Shown one piece after another: positions 1 through 7,679 of a DNA stretch of 64,000 nucleotides. Each line of letters opens with the position of its first letter. The first letter of the stretch is position 1. Both the position numbers and the translations under genes were made by a program. A model generated the notes under the pieces. That model searched no databases. It was not told the origin of the DNA and saw only the letters and a program-made list of their open reading frames with translations. The DNA is from Carnobacterium divergens DSM 20623 (GTDB lineage Bacteria; Bacillota; Bacilli; Lactobacillales; Carnobacteriaceae): assembly GCF_000744255.1 (NCBI RefSeq), contig NZ_JQLO01000001.1:1-64000 (forward strand). Direction: 5' to 3'.

Positions 1-2
1 TG

Positions 3-308
3 CGTGAATATCATGGTTTATATCATGTCCTACATGGCGTATTGTCACCAATTGAAGGCACTGGTCCTGAAGATATCAACATTCCAAGTTTAATCAAACG
101 ACTTCAATCGGATGAAATCAATGAAGTGATTATTGCTACAAATGCAACCGCAGAAGGCGAAGCAACCGCTATGTATTTATCACGTTTAATTAAGCCAGCA
201 GGAATTAAGGTGACGCGTTTAGCTCATGGATTATCTGTAGGTAGTGATATTGAATATGCCGATGAAATTACGTTATTGAAAGCTGTTGAAGGACGTAGAG
301 AACTTTAA
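3..308 (+). CDS. recR: Recombination protein RecR, C-terminal part
   Basis: RecR is a toroidal DNA-binding protein that works with RecF and RecO to load RecA at gapped DNA. The window opens inside the gene, so only about 101 C-terminal residues are visible. The reading frame is open from base 3 and carries the hallmark Toprim-region sequence YHVLHG followed by [12 protein letters not shown], then the conserved [19 protein letters not shown] stretch and the terminal [20 protein letters not shown]. The N-terminal helix-hairpin-helix and Cys4 zinc region lie outside the window. It is followed after 17 bp by yaaL, the order found in Bacillus. Confidence 0.97.
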   Translation, partial: REYHGLYHVLHGVLSPIEGTGPEDINIPSLIKRLQSDEINEVIIATNATAEGEATAMYLSRLIKPAGIKVTRLAHGLSVGSDIEYADEITLLKAVEGRREL

Positions 309-325
309 GGAAGAGGGAAGCGAAA

Positions 326-556
326 ATGTTTTTTAAGAAAAATAAAAAAGGATTATTGCGTAAAGAATACGATGAAGCCCTTTTAAACTTGATGTATCGT
401 ACAAAAGACCAATGGGAAAATAAGAAAGAAATTGAAGAGGCTGTATTTGATAAAGATGGGTTATTATTTGCAGAAACGAAATTAGCTGAAGCTAAATACT
501 TCTATTTATTTAAAGAAGCACGAATTCGTAAAATTAAAAGTACAAAAATTAGATAG
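326..556 (+). CDS. yaaL: YaaL-family protein (DUF2508)
   Basis: This 76-residue, very basic and acidic mixed protein matches the small DUF2508 family encoded directly after recR in Firmicutes. No enzymatic motif is visible. It is predicted to be helical and cytosolic, with a charged start (FFKKNKKGLLRKEYDEALL) and the characteristic KLAEAKYFYLFKEARIRKI end. The function of the family is not established. It sits 17 bp after recR and 26 bp before the decarboxylase gene, so it is almost certainly co-transcribed. A GGAAGAGGGAAG ribosome-binding region precedes the ATG. Confidence 0.88.
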   Translation: MFFKKNKKGLLRKEYDEALLNLMYRTKDQWENKKEIEEAVFDKDGLLFAETKLAEAKYFYLFKEARIRKIKSTKIR

Positions 557-582
557 GTTTGATTAGAGGAGGTCATTAGCCG

Positions 583-1998
583 ATGGAGAAAGAACAACTT
601 AACCAACAGCAACGGCCTCTTTTTGACGCTTTGAGAAAGCACAAAAAAGTGGAAAAACAATCATTTCATGTTCCTGGACATAAAAATGGTTTAAATTGGC
701 TAGATGAAATGAGTGAATTTAAACAGCTGTTGGCGTATGATCAAACCGAAGTAAGTGGCTTAGATTATCTGCATGAACCAACAGGTGTGATTGAAGCAAG
801 TCAAACCTTGTTGTCTGATTTTTATAAAAGTGAGAAGAGTTATTATTTGGTTAACGGTTCAACAGTAGGAAACTTAGCGATGATTATGGCATCTGTGAAA
901 CGAGATGACCTCATTTTAATGACGCGTGATGCCCATCAGTCCGTTATTCATGGGGTTGAATTGGCAGGGGCAACTCCTTTGTTTTTAGGTCAAGTTAGTG
1001 ATGCGGAGGGCACCATTAAAGCAGGAATTAAACCGGCAGATTTAAAGGCAGTATTCAAACAAAATTCAGGAATTAAAGCGCTGGTTATGACGTATCCAAC
1101 TTACTACGGCGAAATTTATCCTTTAAAAGAGTTGATTGAACTTGCAAAAGCAAATAATTGCTTGGTGCTAGTCGATGAAGCGCACGGGGCTCACTTTACG
1201 TTAGGATCACCTTTTCCAGTTTCTGCACTGGAACTTGGAGCAGATGTAGTGGTTCATTCTGCACACAAAATGTTGCCGGCACTAACGCAAGGCTCTTATT
1301 TGCATATTGGAAAAGGAAGTTCCATAGAATTCCAAAGGGAAATAGAACATTATTTACACATACTTCAATCTAGTAGTCCTTCATATTTGTTGATGATGTC
1401 TTTGGAGTATGCACGTTACTTTTTAGCTAATTGGACATTGGATGATCTTAAGCAGACGCTTGCCTATGTGACTTTTTGGGAAAATAAATTAGAGCAAGCT
1501 GGATTTGATGTACTGAAAACAGCTGATCCGCTTAAATTGAACATTGGTAAAACAGGCTATTTAGGAGAAGAACTAGCTGTTTATTTTGAAGAAAAAGGGT
1601 TGTTCCCAGAGCTTTCGACGGAATTCTTTATTTTGTTGACATTTCCCTTGTTGAAAGCGCAGCAACCTATTCAACTACCAGAGGTAGAGTTTGCACAGCT
1701 TGAGAGCCGAGAAGTTGCAGTAAAAAAACGACCGATTGTCAGATACCCTCAAATGGCAACTTTAGCGTTATCTTATGAACAGCAAAAGATGAAGGCTGTT
1801 GAATTCGTTGATTTAGAACAGGCAATAGGGTGTATTTCAGCAGTTACGGTAACTCCTTATCCACCAGGAATTCCATTGATTTTAAAGGGAGAAGAAATTA
1901 AACAAGAGCAGCTGGCTGTTTTAAAAGCGGGGTTGGCACAGTTTAATCGAGTTGTAGGATTGAAAAATAAGAATAAAATCCTGGTTTTTTCTCATTAG
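583..1998 (+). CDS. Orn/Lys/Arg decarboxylase family protein (YaaO-like)
   Basis: A 471-residue PLP-dependent fold-type I enzyme of the ornithine/lysine/arginine decarboxylase family. It would decarboxylate a basic amino acid, giving cadaverine, agmatine or putrescine, but the substrate cannot be read from the sequence. Visible landmarks are the start FHVPGHKNG, the pyridoxal region VNGSTVGN, the aspartate-containing VLVDEAHGAHF, and the Schiff-base lysine in SAHKMLPALTQGSYLH (near residue 229). The C-terminal domain ends with PYPPGIPLILKGE. The family's long decarboxylases have an extra wing domain that is absent here, as in Bacillus YaaO. Its place between yaaL and tmk matches yaaO synteny. 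Confidence 0.88.
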   Translation: MEKEQLNQQQRPLFDALRKHKKVEKQSFHVPGHKNGLNWLDEMSEFKQLLAYDQTEVSGLDYLHEPTGVIEASQTLLSDFYKSEKSYYLVNGSTVGNLAMIMASVKRDDLILMTRDAHQSVIHGVELAGATPLFLGQVSDAEGTIKAGIKPADLKAVFKQNSGIKALVMTYPTYYGEIYPLKELIELAKANNCLVLVDEAHGAHFTLGSPFPVSALELGADVVVHSAHKMLPALTQGSYLHIGKGSSIEFQREIEHYLHILQSSSPSYLLMMSLEYARYFLANWTLDDLKQTLAYVTFWENKLEQAGFDVLKTADPLKLNIGKTGYLGEELAVYFEEKGLFPELSTEFFILLTFPLLKAQQPIQLPEVEFAQLESREVAVKKRPIVRYPQMATLALSYEQQKMKAVEFVDLEQAIGCISAVTVTPYPPGIPLILKGEEIKQEQLAVLKAGLAQFNRVVGLKNKNKILVFSH

Positions 1999-2038
1999 GA
2001 TATTAGATTGAAATTACAGAATTGAAAGAGGTTAAATT

Positions 2039-2497
2039 ATGTTATCATTTGCTGAAAAAAAAGCGATTTTTGATGAATTTGAAGAATTAACGATGCACGA
2101 AGTTTCCCTTAAACGTTTGAATTACCATTTTGAAGAAAGTGCTGTTCCGAAAACAACAGTAGTCAAATTTTTACATCCTAATGGAAATGCCTTTATTTAT
2201 GCGGGGTATTTGCCAGAAGAAGATACAATGAAAGGCTACATTTCTGTTTTAGAGGAAGATGCAGAAATGATTCGTCAAATGACAGCTGATGCGATTGAGT
2301 ATTTAAAGAAAACGGTTGATGGCTATGAAGAAGGATACCAAGAAAATTGGGTGGAAGATCATGGCGATTATTTAACGCTAGAATATCGTAATGGTATGTG
2401 GTCCATTATCATGTCTAGTGGGGCATTAGAGGCTATCTTTAAAACTAGAGATGCTGCGGTTGGCTATTTGGAAGATGAAGGTTTTTTTGAGGAATAA
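2039..2497 (+). CDS. Conserved hypothetical protein, 152 residues
   Basis: I do not recognise this protein. It is soluble, acidic (many Glu and Asp) and without signal peptide or membrane segment. It begins LSFAEKKAIFDEFEELTMHEVSLKRLNYH and has a regular alpha/beta look, with a possible sheet around TTVVKFLHPNGNAFIYAGYL. A GAAAGAGG ribosome-binding site precedes the ATG. It follows the decarboxylase by 40 bp and is closed by a strong intrinsic terminator, so it is the last gene of the recR transcript segment. Its presence here, in place of other small yaa genes, suggests a lineage-specific addition in Lactobacillales. Confidence 0.75.
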   Translation: MLSFAEKKAIFDEFEELTMHEVSLKRLNYHFEESAVPKTTVVKFLHPNGNAFIYAGYLPEEDTMKGYISVLEEDAEMIRQMTADAIEYLKKTVDGYEEGYQENWVEDHGDYLTLEYRNGMWSIIMSSGALEAIFKTRDAAVGYLEDEGFFEE

Positions 2498-2500
2498 GCA

Positions 2501-2536
2501 AGAAGACTATTCTAAGTGAATAGTCTTCTTTTTTTA
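2501..2536 (+). terminator. Intrinsic terminator after the 152-residue gene
   Basis: A perfect 12-bp stem (AGAAGACTATTC paired with GAATAGTCTTCT) with a 5-nt loop is followed by seven T. It separates the recR-to-hypothetical transcript from tmk. Confidence 0.93.
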
Positions 2537-2565
2537 GAATAAATTCATCCAAATAAGGATTTCAA

Positions 2566-2595
2566 TTAGACTGATGACACTAGATAACGTATAAT
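2566..2595 (+). promoter_or_regulatory. Probable promoter of the tmk operon
   Basis: A TATAAT box at 2590-2595 follows a TTAGAC element (2566-2571) by 18 bp. It lies between the upstream terminator and the GTG start of tmk, so a new transcript is expected to begin near 2602. Confidence 0.55.
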
Positions 2596-2633
2596 AAGAA
2601 CTAAGAATTAAAGTAGATAAGGAGTACGATAAA

Positions 2634-3275
2634 GTGGCAGGTATTTTTATAACAGTAGAAGGTCCAGATGGTGCAGGAAAGACAAGTGTCTTAAGGGAGT
2701 TGTTGCCACTTTTAGAAAGCACAATTAAAATGAATGTAGTCGCAACAAGAGAACCAGGCGGGAGTCGGATTGCAGAAGAGATTCGTGAATTGATTCTGAA
2801 TCCTCAAAACACAGAGATGGATATTCGTACAGAAGCCTTACTTTATGCAGCAGCTCGACGTCAACATTTAATTGAAAGAATCAACCCAGCTTTAGCCAAG
2901 GATGCTTTAGTAATTTGTGATCGATTTGTCGACAGCTCACTAGCCTATCAGGGGGCTGCTCGTGGTATCGGAATTTCAGAGGTAGCAGCAATCAATCACT
3001 TTGCAACAGACGGTGTAACGCCGGATTTAACCTTGTACTTAGATGTAGAGGCTAGTGTCGGAATTGAACGCATCAATCGCAATAAGGAAACACGTCAATT
3101 TGATCGTTTGGATCAAGAAAAATTGGAGTTTCATGAAGCGGTTCGTGCAGCGTATTTAACTTTAGTAGCAGAAAATCCAGCAAGAATCACCTTGATTGAT
3201 GCAAGTGGTACGATTGAAGAAGTCGTAGCAGCTTGTTTAGATCAGATTAAACGTGTTTTTCCAACTAAATTTTAA
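2634..3275 (+). CDS. tmk: Thymidylate kinase
   Basis: dTMP kinase phosphorylates dTMP to dTDP using ATP, an essential step for DNA synthesis. The 213-residue protein begins with GTG, preceded by AAGGAG. It shows the P-loop GPDGAGKTS at residues 10-18, the DR(F/Y) motif in CDRFVDSSLAYQG, and a lid region RINRNKETRQFDR. Length is standard for the family. It is the first gene after a terminator and promoter, followed 18 bp later by darA, then holB, ricT and yabA, the conserved Firmicutes replication-linked operon. Confidence 0.97.
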   Translation: MAGIFITVEGPDGAGKTSVLRELLPLLESTIKMNVVATREPGGSRIAEEIRELILNPQNTEMDIRTEALLYAAARRQHLIERINPALAKDALVICDRFVDSSLAYQGAARGIGISEVAAINHFATDGVTPDLTLYLDVEASVGIERINRNKETRQFDRLDQEKLEFHEAVRAAYLTLVAENPARITLIDASGTIEEVVAACLDQIKRVFPTKF

Positions 3276-3296
3276 AAAGAGAAAGGTTGAGTAATG

Positions 3297-3626
3297 ATGA
3301 AATTAATTTTAGCGATTGTCCAAGATAAAGATAGTGTACGTTTGTCTAATGAATTTGTAGATGCAGGTGTACGTGCAACAAAACTCTCAACAACAGGCGG
3401 TTTTTTGAAAGCAGGAAATACAACGTTTATCGTAGGGATTGAAGACGAGCGAGTGGATGAAGTTTTAAACTTGATTCGTGAAACCTGTCAAGCTAGAGAA
3501 CAATTTATGACGCCACCAATTAGTTTAGATGTTTCAATGGATACTCATATGCCTTACCCAATAGAAGTTCAAGTCGGCGGAGCGACCGTTTTTGTAATGC
3601 CAGTTGAACAATTTCACCAATTTTAA
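3297..3626 (+). CDS. darA: PII-like cyclic di-AMP receptor protein
   Basis: DarA (YaaQ) is a trimeric PII-like protein that binds cyclic di-AMP; its downstream target is not known. The 109-residue product has the family start KLILAIVQDKDSVRLSNEFVDAGVRATKLSTTGGF, the GNTTFIVGIEDE strand and the late VGGATVFVMPVEQFHQF. Two adjacent ATG codons (3294 and 3297) are possible; the second matches the Bacillus start. A GAAAGG ribosome-binding site serves either. It lies between tmk and holB as in Bacillus. The large flexible B-loop typical of DarA is represented by the stretch RETCQAREQFMTPPISLDVSMD. Confidence 0.92.
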   Translation: MKLILAIVQDKDSVRLSNEFVDAGVRATKLSTTGGFLKAGNTTFIVGIEDERVDEVLNLIRETCQAREQFMTPPISLDVSMDTHMPYPIEVQVGGATVFVMPVEQFHQF

Positions 3627-3647
3627 GGGATGAGTGAAGGTGACAAA

Positions 3648-4640
3648 ATGGAAGGAACAGAAGAAAAAAAATTAGCGTGGCTTCAACCTGAATTAATGAA
3701 TCGCTTTAAGCGAAATTTAAAGCATGGAGATCTTCTCCATGCTTACCTTTTTGAAGGAACAACAGGCACGGGTAAAAAAGAAATGGCTATGTGGTTAGCG
3801 CAATCACTTTTTTGTCAGGATAAAGTGGATGGTTCTCCTTGTGGGGTTTGTTTAAACTGCAAAAGGGTAGCAGATCATCAACACCCAGATGTGCTTGAAA
3901 TCGAACCAGATGGCCTATCAATCAAGGTGGATCAAGTAAGAGAATTAAAAACTGAATTCTCTAAAAGTGGTGTAGAAAGTAGACAAAAAGTTTTTATTGT
4001 GACGGATGTTGAAAAAATGACCGTTGGAGCTGCTAATAGCTTATTGAAATTTTTAGAAGAACCAGATGGAACAGTTGTTGCATTTTTATTAACAACAGCT
4101 AAAAATCGAATTTTGCCCACAATCTTGTCACGATGTCAGCTAGTTCATTTTAGTCCATTGCCAAAGCAAATTTTACTCCAAGAATTGGAAAAATTAGAAA
4201 TTAGTGAAAAACAAGGGGCTTTGTTGGTTCATTTGACGAATAGTTTGGATTCTGCGGTTGAAATGAATCGCAATGAATGGTTTAATGAAGCTAGGGGAAT
4301 TATCTGGAAATGGTTTCACCAGATTTCCAAAAATGAGAAACAAGCATTTATTTTTGTACAAACAGATATTATCACCCATTTTAAAGAACGCGAGAACCAA
4401 CAACTCGCCTTAGACATGTTGTTGCTTGCTTATCGTGATGCGTTAATGTTGTATTATCGCTCAGTTGATTTGTTAGCTTTTCCACAGCATCAAGACGTGT
4501 TAAATAGGTTCCAGCAAAAAGTTAATGGAAAAAAATTGACTGAAAGTATTGAAATGATCTTAACAAGTAAGAAAAAACTTGAAAGCAATGTTTCAGCACA
4601 AGGAGTTTTTGAACAATTGACGCTTCTTTTAATGGATTAA
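3648..4640 (+). CDS. holB: DNA polymerase III subunit delta prime
   Basis: Clamp-loader subunit that helps load the beta clamp. From the chosen start the protein has 330 residues. It contains the P-loop-like GTTGTGKKEMA, the four-cysteine zinc module C..(D)GSPCGVCLNC, and the ILPTILSRCQLVHF segment with the SRC motif. These are typical of clamp-loader AAA+ proteins. An upstream ATG at 3630 is in frame but lacks a spaced ribosome-binding site, whereas GAAGGTG lies 5-6 nt before the ATG at 3648. In Bacillus yaaR sits between darA and holB; it is absent here. The gene is followed by ricT. Confidence 0.93.
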   Translation: MEGTEEKKLAWLQPELMNRFKRNLKHGDLLHAYLFEGTTGTGKKEMAMWLAQSLFCQDKVDGSPCGVCLNCKRVADHQHPDVLEIEPDGLSIKVDQVRELKTEFSKSGVESRQKVFIVTDVEKMTVGAANSLLKFLEEPDGTVVAFLLTTAKNRILPTILSRCQLVHFSPLPKQILLQELEKLEISEKQGALLVHLTNSLDSAVEMNRNEWFNEARGIIWKWFHQISKNEKQAFIFVQTDIITHFKERENQQLALDMLLLAYRDALMLYYRSVDLLAFPQHQDVLNRFQQKVNGKKLTESIEMILTSKKKLESNVSAQGVFEQLTLLLMD

Positions 4641-4669
4641 TAGATAATGCTTGGAGTGAGGGACAAGGA

Positions 4670-5482
4670 ATGCAAACAGTAATTGGAGTTAGATTCAAAC
4701 ATGCTGGCACAATTTACTATTTTTCTCCAGGAAAATATGAGTGTCATGTAGGAAATAAAGTAGTTGTAGAAACACAGCATTGTATAGAAATCGGCGTTGT
4801 TGTGATTGAAAAAAAAGAAGTGCATGAGGACGATTTAGTGCAACCACTTAAAACAATCAATGGCATTGCTTCTGATAAAGATTTAAAAAAAGAAGAACAA
4901 AATAAAGTAGACGCTGAAGCAGCTTTTAGTGTTGCAAATAAAAAGATTTCAGCACATCATTTAGAAATGAAATTAATTAACGTAGAATATACATTTGACC
5001 GAAGTAAAATGATTTTTAATTTTAGTGCGGAAGGACGAATTGATTTTCGGGAGCTCGTGAAGGATTTAGCGAGTATTTTTAAAACGAGGATTGAATTGCG
5101 CCAAATTGGTGTGCGTGATGAAGCCAAATTGCTTGGTGGAATCGGACCTTGTGGACGGATGCTGTGTTGTTCGACTTTCTTAGGTGATTTTATGCCCGTT
5201 TCAATTAAAATGGCAAAAGATCAAAACTTATCATTAAATCCAACGAAAATTTCAGGATTATGTGGTCGTTTGATGTGTTGTTTGAAATATGAAAATGATG
5301 AGTATGAATCAGCAAAACGTGAGTTGCCTGATTACGGAAAAAAAGTTCAAACACCAGATGGTGAAGGCACCGTAGTAGGTTTGAATTTATTAAGTCGTAT
5401 CATCAAGGTACGCTTAAAAGGCCGCGAAACAGCTCTAGAGTATACGTTAGAAGAGTTAAATGGAGCAACTCCTAGTATGTAA
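4670..5482 (+). CDS. ricT: PSP1-domain protein RicT (YaaT)
   Basis: RicT (YaaT) belongs, with RicA and RicF, to an Fe-S containing complex in Bacillus that influences RNase Y-dependent mRNA maturation and phosphorelay. The 270-residue protein carries the PSP1 domain, with the family core RIELRQIGVRDEAKLLGG followed by the cysteine-rich CGRMLCC and CGRLMCC motifs (near residues 163-205). The C-terminal part is KKVQTPDGEGTVVGLNLLSRIIKVRLKG. It has an AGGGACAAGGAATG translation start region and sits 29 bp after holB. Length and cysteines are normal for the family. Confidence 0.93.
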   Translation: MQTVIGVRFKHAGTIYYFSPGKYECHVGNKVVVETQHCIEIGVVVIEKKEVHEDDLVQPLKTINGIASDKDLKKEEQNKVDAEAAFSVANKKISAHHLEMKLINVEYTFDRSKMIFNFSAEGRIDFRELVKDLASIFKTRIELRQIGVRDEAKLLGGIGPCGRMLCCSTFLGDFMPVSIKMAKDQNLSLNPTKISGLCGRLMCCLKYENDEYESAKRELPDYGKKVQTPDGEGTVVGLNLLSRIIKVRLKGRETALEYTLEELNGATPSM

Positions 5483-5545
5483 AGTAAGTTTCTTTTAAAG
5501 GGATCGTAAGTTTATAATTTCATATTAAAGAACGGGTGATAATAA

Positions 5546-5890
5546 ATGGATAAAAGAACTTTATATGATAGCTTTACAAAACTAGAACTTGAGACTGAAG
5601 CGACGCTACACCAAATTACAAGTTTAAAAAAAGGGGTAGAAGAGCTAGTAGAAGAAAATGCCGTTTTACGAATTGAAAATCAACATTTAAGAGACCGGCT
5701 AGATGATATTGAAAAACAACAACGAATTGATGAGGCAGCTATCGAACCTGAAATGACCAAGTCACGAATGAATTTAGAAAAACTTTATGAAGATGGTTTC
5801 CATGTTTGTAATGTTTTCTATGGTTCAAGAAGAGTAGATGATGAGCCCTGTGCGTTTTGTTTGGATGTTATTTATGGAGAACGACGTTAA
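5546..5890 (+). CDS. yabA: Replication initiation control protein YabA
   Basis: YabA binds DnaA and the sliding clamp DnaN and restrains over-initiation. The 114-residue product has an N-terminal leucine-zipper-like coiled coil (residues about 5-65) and a C-terminal zinc-binding domain with HVCNVFYG and [14 protein letters not shown], giving the expected His/Cys ligands. Its position after ricT is the standard one. A GGGTGAT ribosome-binding site precedes the ATG. It is the last gene of the operon and is followed by a strong terminator. Confidence 0.94.
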   Translation: MDKRTLYDSFTKLELETEATLHQITSLKKGVEELVEENAVLRIENQHLRDRLDDIEKQQRIDEAAIEPEMTKSRMNLEKLYEDGFHVCNVFYGSRRVDDEPCAFCLDVIYGERR

Positions 5891-5893
5891 AAT

Positions 5894-5944
5894 AATCCTG
5901 TTTAGATTGTTAAAATAACAAGTCTAAACAGGATTGTTTTATTT
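5894..5944 (+). terminator. Intrinsic terminator after yabA
   Basis: A 13-bp perfect stem (AATCCTGTTTAGA with TCTAAACAGGATT) and a T-rich tail end the tmk-yabA transcript. Confidence 0.92.
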
Positions 5945-6025
5945 TTATTAAGGAATATAAGCTAGTCTTAAAAGAAAAATAATAAGACAATTCTTTTAAG
6001 ATATGATATATTATAACAAAGATAA

Positions 6026-6039
6026 AGAAAGCGCTTTTA
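6026..6039 (+). promoter_or_regulatory. Possible cre site (CcpA) before the 65-residue gene
   Basis: The 14-base AGAAAGCGCTTTTA agrees with the CcpA consensus TGWNANCGNTNWCA at 12 positions and has a nearly symmetric core. It lies about 25 bp upstream of the small gene at 6065, just after an A/T-rich stretch with TATAAC. Carbon catabolite control is inferred only. Confidence 0.45.
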
Positions 6040-6064
6040 GATTAAGAGGAAGGGTGAACTACAA

Positions 6065-6262
6065 ATGAATCAAATGACTGTAGTAGAAGTAACTGAATTT
6101 TTAAAACGTCAAAAAGAAACAACTACGTTTACCTTTAATATGGTAAATCCAGATAATTTTATGATGGTAATTGAATTGAAAAATAATTCTGATGCCTATG
6201 AATTTATTGAAAAAAATACAGAATCTACTTTTGAACTCGTTGGAGCAAATGAATTAATTTAA
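6065..6262 (+). CDS. Small hypothetical protein, 65 residues
   Basis: I do not recognise this protein. It is acidic, soluble and begins MNQMTVVEVTEFLKRQKETTTFTF. No signal peptide or membrane helix is visible. An excellent AGAGGAAGGG ribosome-binding site lies before the ATG, which supports translation. It is a monocistronic gene between the yabA terminator and the Rrf2 promoter, and a possible cre site lies upstream. It belongs to the block inserted between yabA and the trmN6-like gene. Confidence 0.7.
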   Translation: MNQMTVVEVTEFLKRQKETTTFTFNMVNPDNFMMVIELKNNSDAYEFIEKNTESTFELVGANELI

Positions 6263-6322
6263 TAGAAAGTGAGGAAGGGGAGCGATTAGCTACTCTTCTT
6301 TTTATTTTTTTGAGTAAATGGG

Positions 6323-6358
6323 TTGACATTTTATTCTTTTGTAACTATAATAGTTACA
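6323..6358 (+). promoter_or_regulatory. Promoter and overlapping operator of the Rrf2 regulator
   Basis: TTGACA (6323-6328) and TATAAT (6346-6351) are both perfect and separated by 17 bp. The -10 box lies inside a perfect inverted repeat at 6340-6358, with 9-bp arms TGTAACTAT and ATAGTTACA around one central base. The placement is that of an autorepression operator. The same GTAACT-N5-AGTTAC pattern recurs at 6871-6887. Confidence 0.85.
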
Positions 6359-6378
6359 GATGGAGAGGAAGGGTTGTT

Positions 6379-6819
6379 ATGAGTATTTCGACAAAATTTC
6401 CTGTAGCTGTCCATGTGTTATCGATTCTCTCTTTAAATCGCCAAACAACAATTTACTCAGATTATATTGCTGCAAGTGTCAATACAAATCCAGTTGTTAT
6501 CAGACGTATTGTAGGGTTACTCAAAAAAGCAGGTTTAGTTGATTCCGCTCCTGGTATGGGAGGCATTACTCTATTGAAGGAACCGCAAGAGATTACGTTG
6601 TATGATATTTACAATGCCGTAAGCGTCAAAGACAAACAATTGTTTAGCTTGCATCAAGATACAAACCCAGAGTGTGTCGTTGGAAAAAATATTCAGCAAT
6701 CACTTGTTGGAGTGATGAGAACAGCCGAGGAAGCGATGGAAGATGAGCTTAAGAAAACCACATTGGCAGATACGATTAACGAGATTACCGTTTTAGAGGC
6801 TCGTTCTTTAGTGAAGTAA
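6379..6819 (+). CDS. Rrf2-family transcriptional regulator (YwnA-like)
   Basis: A 146-residue winged-helix repressor. The N-terminal helix-turn-helix has the Rrf2 pattern ISTKFPVAVHVLSIL followed by YIAASVNTNPVVIRRIVGLLKKAGLVDSAPGMGGITL. Only one cysteine is present (about residue 99, in NPECVV), so the three-cysteine Fe-S site of IscR and NsrR is absent; a single-cysteine redox switch is possible. The start at 6379 is chosen because GAGAGGAAGGG precedes it and because an upstream in-frame codon would lie before the transcription start. In Bacillus a ywnA-ywnB pair is adjacent, as here. It probably represses itself and the next gene through shared operators. Confidence 0.9.
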   Translation: MSISTKFPVAVHVLSILSLNRQTTIYSDYIAASVNTNPVVIRRIVGLLKKAGLVDSAPGMGGITLLKEPQEITLYDIYNAVSVKDKQLFSLHQDTNPECVVGKNIQQSLVGVMRTAEEAMEDELKKTTLADTINEITVLEARSLVK

Positions 6820-6868
6820 CGTTAGAAATAGGTTGAATGTAATGTTCATCCTTTCATTTTTAGTTAAA

Positions 6869-6889
6869 TTGTAACTGTTTCAGTTACAA
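6869..6889 (+). promoter_or_regulatory. Second copy of the Rrf2 operator, before the YwnB-like gene
   Basis: An inverted repeat with perfect 9-bp arms TTGTAACTG and CAGTTACAA around three bases. Its core GTAACT-N5-AGTTAC has exactly the half-sites and spacing found over the -10 box of the Rrf2 gene. It ends about 22 bp before the start of the YwnB-like gene. Confidence 0.8.
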
Positions 6890-6910
6890 AAAAACAATTA
6901 GGAGGAATTT

Positions 6911-7549
6911 ATGATGAAAATTGGTATTATTGGAGCAAGTGGAAAAGCAGGACAAATGATTACAGATGAAGCAGTGGCAAAAGGTCATACAGTAACGGCC
7001 ATTGTAAGAGATGCAAAAAAAGTAACTAATAAAGATGTCGCTGTTTTGGAGCGTGATTTATTTGATTTAACTTTTGAGGATATTGCAGATTTTGATATTT
7101 TAGTAGATGCCTTTAATGCACCCCATGGACATGAAGAGTTACACAAAACAAGCTTAGCACATTTAGTAACGCTATTAAAAAGCCATAAAGCTCCTCGTTT
7201 AATGGTTGTGGGTGGTGCAGGAAGTCTTTATGTTGATCCAGAAATGAAAGTACGCGTAATGGATACACCCGATTTTCCAGATGCATTTAAACCAACTGCA
7301 AGTAATATGGGTGAAGCTTTCGACCAATTAAAAGCAACAAATGATGTTACTTGGACGTATATTAGTCCATCAGCAATGTTCTTACCAGATGGCGCTAAAA
7401 CTGGTGAGTATGTGATTGGAAAAGATCATCTATTAGTAAATGCTGCAGGTTCAAGTGAAATTAGTTATGCTGATTTTGCAACAGCATTGGTTGACGAAGC
7501 AGAAGCAGGTAAACATATTAATGAACGCTTTACCGTTGGATCTAAATAA
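6911..7549 (+). CDS. NAD(P)-binding oxidoreductase, YwnB/NmrA-like
   Basis: A 212-residue atypical short-chain dehydrogenase with a Rossmann start IGIIGASGKAGQMITDEAVAKGHTVTAIVRD; GxSGKxG is the dinucleotide-binding loop. The SDR YxxxK catalytic pair is not evident, as in NmrA-like proteins that act as NAD(P)H-flavin or quinone reductases or as redox sensors. AGGAGG lies before tandem ATG codons at 6911 and 6914. It is probably controlled by the upstream Rrf2 protein through the operator 22 bp ahead of the gene. The Bacillus pair ywnA/ywnB has the same neighbourhood. The substrate is unknown. Confidence 0.86.
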   Translation: MMKIGIIGASGKAGQMITDEAVAKGHTVTAIVRDAKKVTNKDVAVLERDLFDLTFEDIADFDILVDAFNAPHGHEELHKTSLAHLVTLLKSHKAPRLMVVGGAGSLYVDPEMKVRVMDTPDFPDAFKPTASNMGEAFDQLKATNDVTWTYISPSAMFLPDGAKTGEYVIGKDHLLVNAAGSSEISYADFATALVDEAEAGKHINERFTVGSK

Positions 7550-7559
7550 TTTTAATTGG

Positions 7560-7593
7560 CTACTACTCCTTTCACAGAGTAGTAGTTTTTTAT
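7560..7593 (+). terminator. Intrinsic terminator after the YwnB-like gene
   Basis: CTACTACTC pairs with GAGTAGTAG across 8 nt and is followed by a run of T interrupted only by one A. Confidence 0.88.
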
Positions 7594-7679
7594 TTGAATT
7601 TAACAGCGCAACTCTTTAGAAAGTTGAATCATCTATGTTACAATAATCCTACGATCACAAGAGAAAGTAGGGGAAATAG

